Below the pieces are notes generated by a model, which searched no databases, was not told the DNA's origin, and was given only the letters and a program-made list of their open reading frames with translations. This document shows, in pieces, positions 5,592-6,814 of a stretch of DNA of 6,814 nt. This DNA comes from CAZWZG01 sp964638245 (GTDB taxonomy: Bacteria > Pseudomonadota > Alphaproteobacteria > Rhodobacterales > Rhodobacteraceae). A program made the translations under genes and the position numbers. The number at the start of each line of letters is the position of its first letter. The first letter of the stretch is position 1. Location of the stretch: positions 1-6,814 of the forward strand of contig CAZWZG010000162.1 of assembly GCA_964638245.1 (NCBI GenBank). Reading direction: 5' to 3'.

Positions 5592-6452
5592 TTAGTTGGA
5601 CGCGATCCTCAGATCACGTAGCAAGTTTTTCAAGACAAGAATGTCGCCGATGCGATCACAGCCCGGAAACGCAAGGGTCACAGGGGTCAATCGATAGACA
5701 CCGTTGAAGTCCGGCTCGACAGTGGCGGCCGCGATGTCCTGACCGCAAGTCGCGTCCGTGACCGCCGCTTGGACTGCCACGCGGACGACCCCGTTGGTCT
5801 CTGGCGAGGGCATCGCAGGAACGGTGAGAACCGCGACGCGCCAACCGTTCGCAATTTCGGGGTCCCCAAGCGCCGTGACCTCGGGTGTCGCATTGCCGAC
5901 GCTCCGCGCGGTAAGGCTCAGATCGCCGTCACCCTGCCACTGTAAGGCCACGCGGCGTGTGGGCATCGGGTCATCGATCTCGACGCGCGCCGCAGCGCGA
6001 TCTCCATCCGCCAACACGATGTCAAAGGTCGCTTCGGACGCGAATGCGGGAATGTCGATCACTAAATGCCCCGTTGACGGGATCGTCTTGTCAAAGCGCA
6101 GACCCATATGGCCGATCCGGACAATCCCGCCCGCGTGACAAGGCGCCGATACAGAAAGCCGGACGGATGCATTGCCCGTAGGCTCGGCCATTACGGCAAG
6201 CCCGCAAGGCTCTCCAAAGGCGCTAAAGGCGGAATCGTCGGGGAGTTCGAGTGTGGCCAAAGAACTCGTTGGGAGGGCTGTTTCGCGCGTCGGAAACGCC
6301 ATCACAACTGGGGCGTCCAAGGCATCGCTTGGCAGGTTCAGCGCGGCATCGCCTTTGAACAGAATTCCACCACCAAGCCAAAGCGCGGCACCCGCCAGAA
6401 GCGCCACACCGGTCCCAAGAACCCCGGTCCACAGATATCGCTTTGCGCTCAT
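5592..6452 (-). CDS. Single-pass membrane-anchored protein of unknown function, four cysteines
   Basis: A 286-residue protein that I cannot assign to a functionally known family; it resembles uncharacterised proteins that I recall beside secA in Rhodobacteraceae. Residues 1-5 are cytoplasmic (MSAKR), and 6-31 form one hydrophobic segment (VLGTGVALLAGAALWLGGG). This is either an N-terminal anchor or an uncleaved signal, so the remaining 255 residues should be periplasmic. That part looks beta-rich and holds four cysteines (83, 105, 236, 265), grouped as EPCGLAV, SAPCHAGG, ATCGQDI and PGCDRIG, suggesting two disulfides. The stretch from C83 through HMGLRFDKTIPSTGHLVIDIPAF reads like one conserved module. 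An in-frame TTG at 6491 would add 13 polar residues; the ATG at 6452 is preferred for the compact N-terminus and a weak GAGCAGG just upstream. It sits behind the secA terminator, so it needs its own promoter (not identified), and is followed closely by the PstS-OmpA gene. Confidence 0.75.
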   Translation of the reverse strand: MSAKRYLWTGVLGTGVALLAGAALWLGGGILFKGDAALNLPSDALDAPVVMAFPTRETALPTSSLATLELPDDSAFSAFGEPCGLAVMAEPTGNASVRLSVSAPCHAGGIVRIGHMGLRFDKTIPSTGHLVIDIPAFASEATFDIVLADGDRAAARVEIDDPMPTRRVALQWQGDGDLSLTARSVGNATPEVTALGDPEIANGWRVAVLTVPAMPSPETNGVVRVAVQAAVTDATCGQDIAAATVEPDFNGVYRLTPVTLAFPGCDRIGDILVLKNLLRDLRIASN

Positions 6453-6521
6453 GTGCCTGCTCGCGTCTTTGCTGCGGGCAGTCTGACGCAAGATTGCGGC
6501 GACCTTTGGGCGGGGAGTCTC

Positions 6522-6551
6522 AAAACAAAACGGCGCCCGAGGGCGCCGTTT
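6522..6551 (-). terminator. Rho-independent terminator of secA
   Basis: On the minus strand, a perfect 10-bp stem (6551-6542 with 6537-6528) closes a CTCG tetraloop and runs directly into TTTTGTTTTG (6531-6522 region). This is the textbook layout of an intrinsic terminator. It begins 12 bp after the secA stop codon and ends about 70 bp before the next minus-strand start, so it should separate secA from the two envelope genes downstream. Confidence 0.92.
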
Positions 6552-6562
6552 CGATCATGATA

Positions 6563-6814
6563 CTAAAGCCGTCCGTGGCAGTGCTTGAACTTTCGACCTG
6601 ACCCACATGGACATGCCGTATTGCGCCCGGGGTTCCCCCACGAATCCGGATTGTCGGGATCAAACCCTGCCGCCAGAGCCTCTGGCGTCGGTTCGGGCAA
6701 CGGATCGGCGGCAGCTGCCGCAGCGCTCGCCATGGCCGCTTGTTGAGCGCGCATCTGCTCGGCCATCTGCGCCTGTTCTTCTTCGGTCAACGGGCGGATC
6801 TGCGCGAGTTTCTG
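6563..6814 (-). CDS. secA: Protein translocase ATPase SecA, C-terminal 83 residues; 5' end outside window
   Basis: This is the C-terminal tail of SecA, the ATPase that drives unfolded preproteins through SecYEG at the cytoplasmic side of the inner membrane. The frame is open to the right edge. The visible part has a glutamine- and alanine-rich linker (about 1-40), a Pro/Glu patch and the conserved end DPDNPDSWGNPGRNTACPCGSGRKFKHCHGRL. The CPCGSGRKFKHCHG motif is the zinc-binding SEC-C element (three Cys and one His) that binds SecB and phospholipids in the E. coli protein. All ligands are present, and the TAG stop is followed at once by a strong terminator. Free-standing SEC-C proteins also exist, but the long Ala/Gln linker and the full-tail match favour SecA. 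More upstream sequence would settle it. Confidence 0.93.
   Translation of the reverse strand, partial: QKLAQIRPLTEEEQAQMAEQMRAQQAAMASAAAAAADPLPEPTPEALAAGFDPDNPDSWGNPGRNTACPCGSGRKFKHCHGRL

Noticed and set aside
6108..6560. 150-residue plus-strand open frame crossing the secA terminator region
   Set aside because: It is basic and low-complexity without a domain, and lies antisense to a plausible membrane protein and across a terminator.

Overview
The window looks like a chromosomal segment of an alphaproteobacterium, most likely Rhodobacterales (roseobacter-type). This rests on the moderately high GC content, the style of the DnaK, DnaJ, RadC and SecA proteins, and two envelope genes beside secA that resemble proteins I associate with Rhodobacteraceae. 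No homology search was possible, so the genus is not assigned. Nearly all of the DNA is coding. I saw no tRNA, rRNA, CRISPR array, insertion sequence, phage gene or sign of recent transfer.

Left part, plus strand (1-1760): the 3' end of dnaK, then complete dnaJ. They form the usual chaperone pair, separated by 74 bp that hold a strong bulged hairpin just before the dnaJ ribosome binding site. A second GC-rich hairpin (1765-1784) ends this unit and probably also ends the convergent gene beyond it.

Middle part (1793-4066): a small DUF4242-family gene on the minus strand is divergent from a LysR-type regulator on the plus strand. Their shared 139-bp intergenic region carries three copies of an A/T-rich element (two exact 13-bp direct copies and one inverted near-copy), a good operator candidate. 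The regulator is followed by radC, whose ATG lies in a small perfect hairpin and has no visible Shine-Dalgarno sequence. The radC 3' end overlaps the next, convergent gene by 10 bp.

Right part, minus strand (4057-6814, transcribed right to left): the 3' end of secA with its zinc-binding tail, a classic intrinsic terminator, then a probable two-gene envelope unit. This unit encodes a single-pass membrane-anchored protein with a four-cysteine extracytoplasmic part, followed 32 bp later by an exported PstS-like periplasmic binding domain fused to a C-terminal OmpA-like peptidoglycan-binding domain. The unit is the least understood part of the window. The rest is housekeeping (protein folding, protein export, a JAB/MPN-domain protein) plus one small regulated accessory locus.
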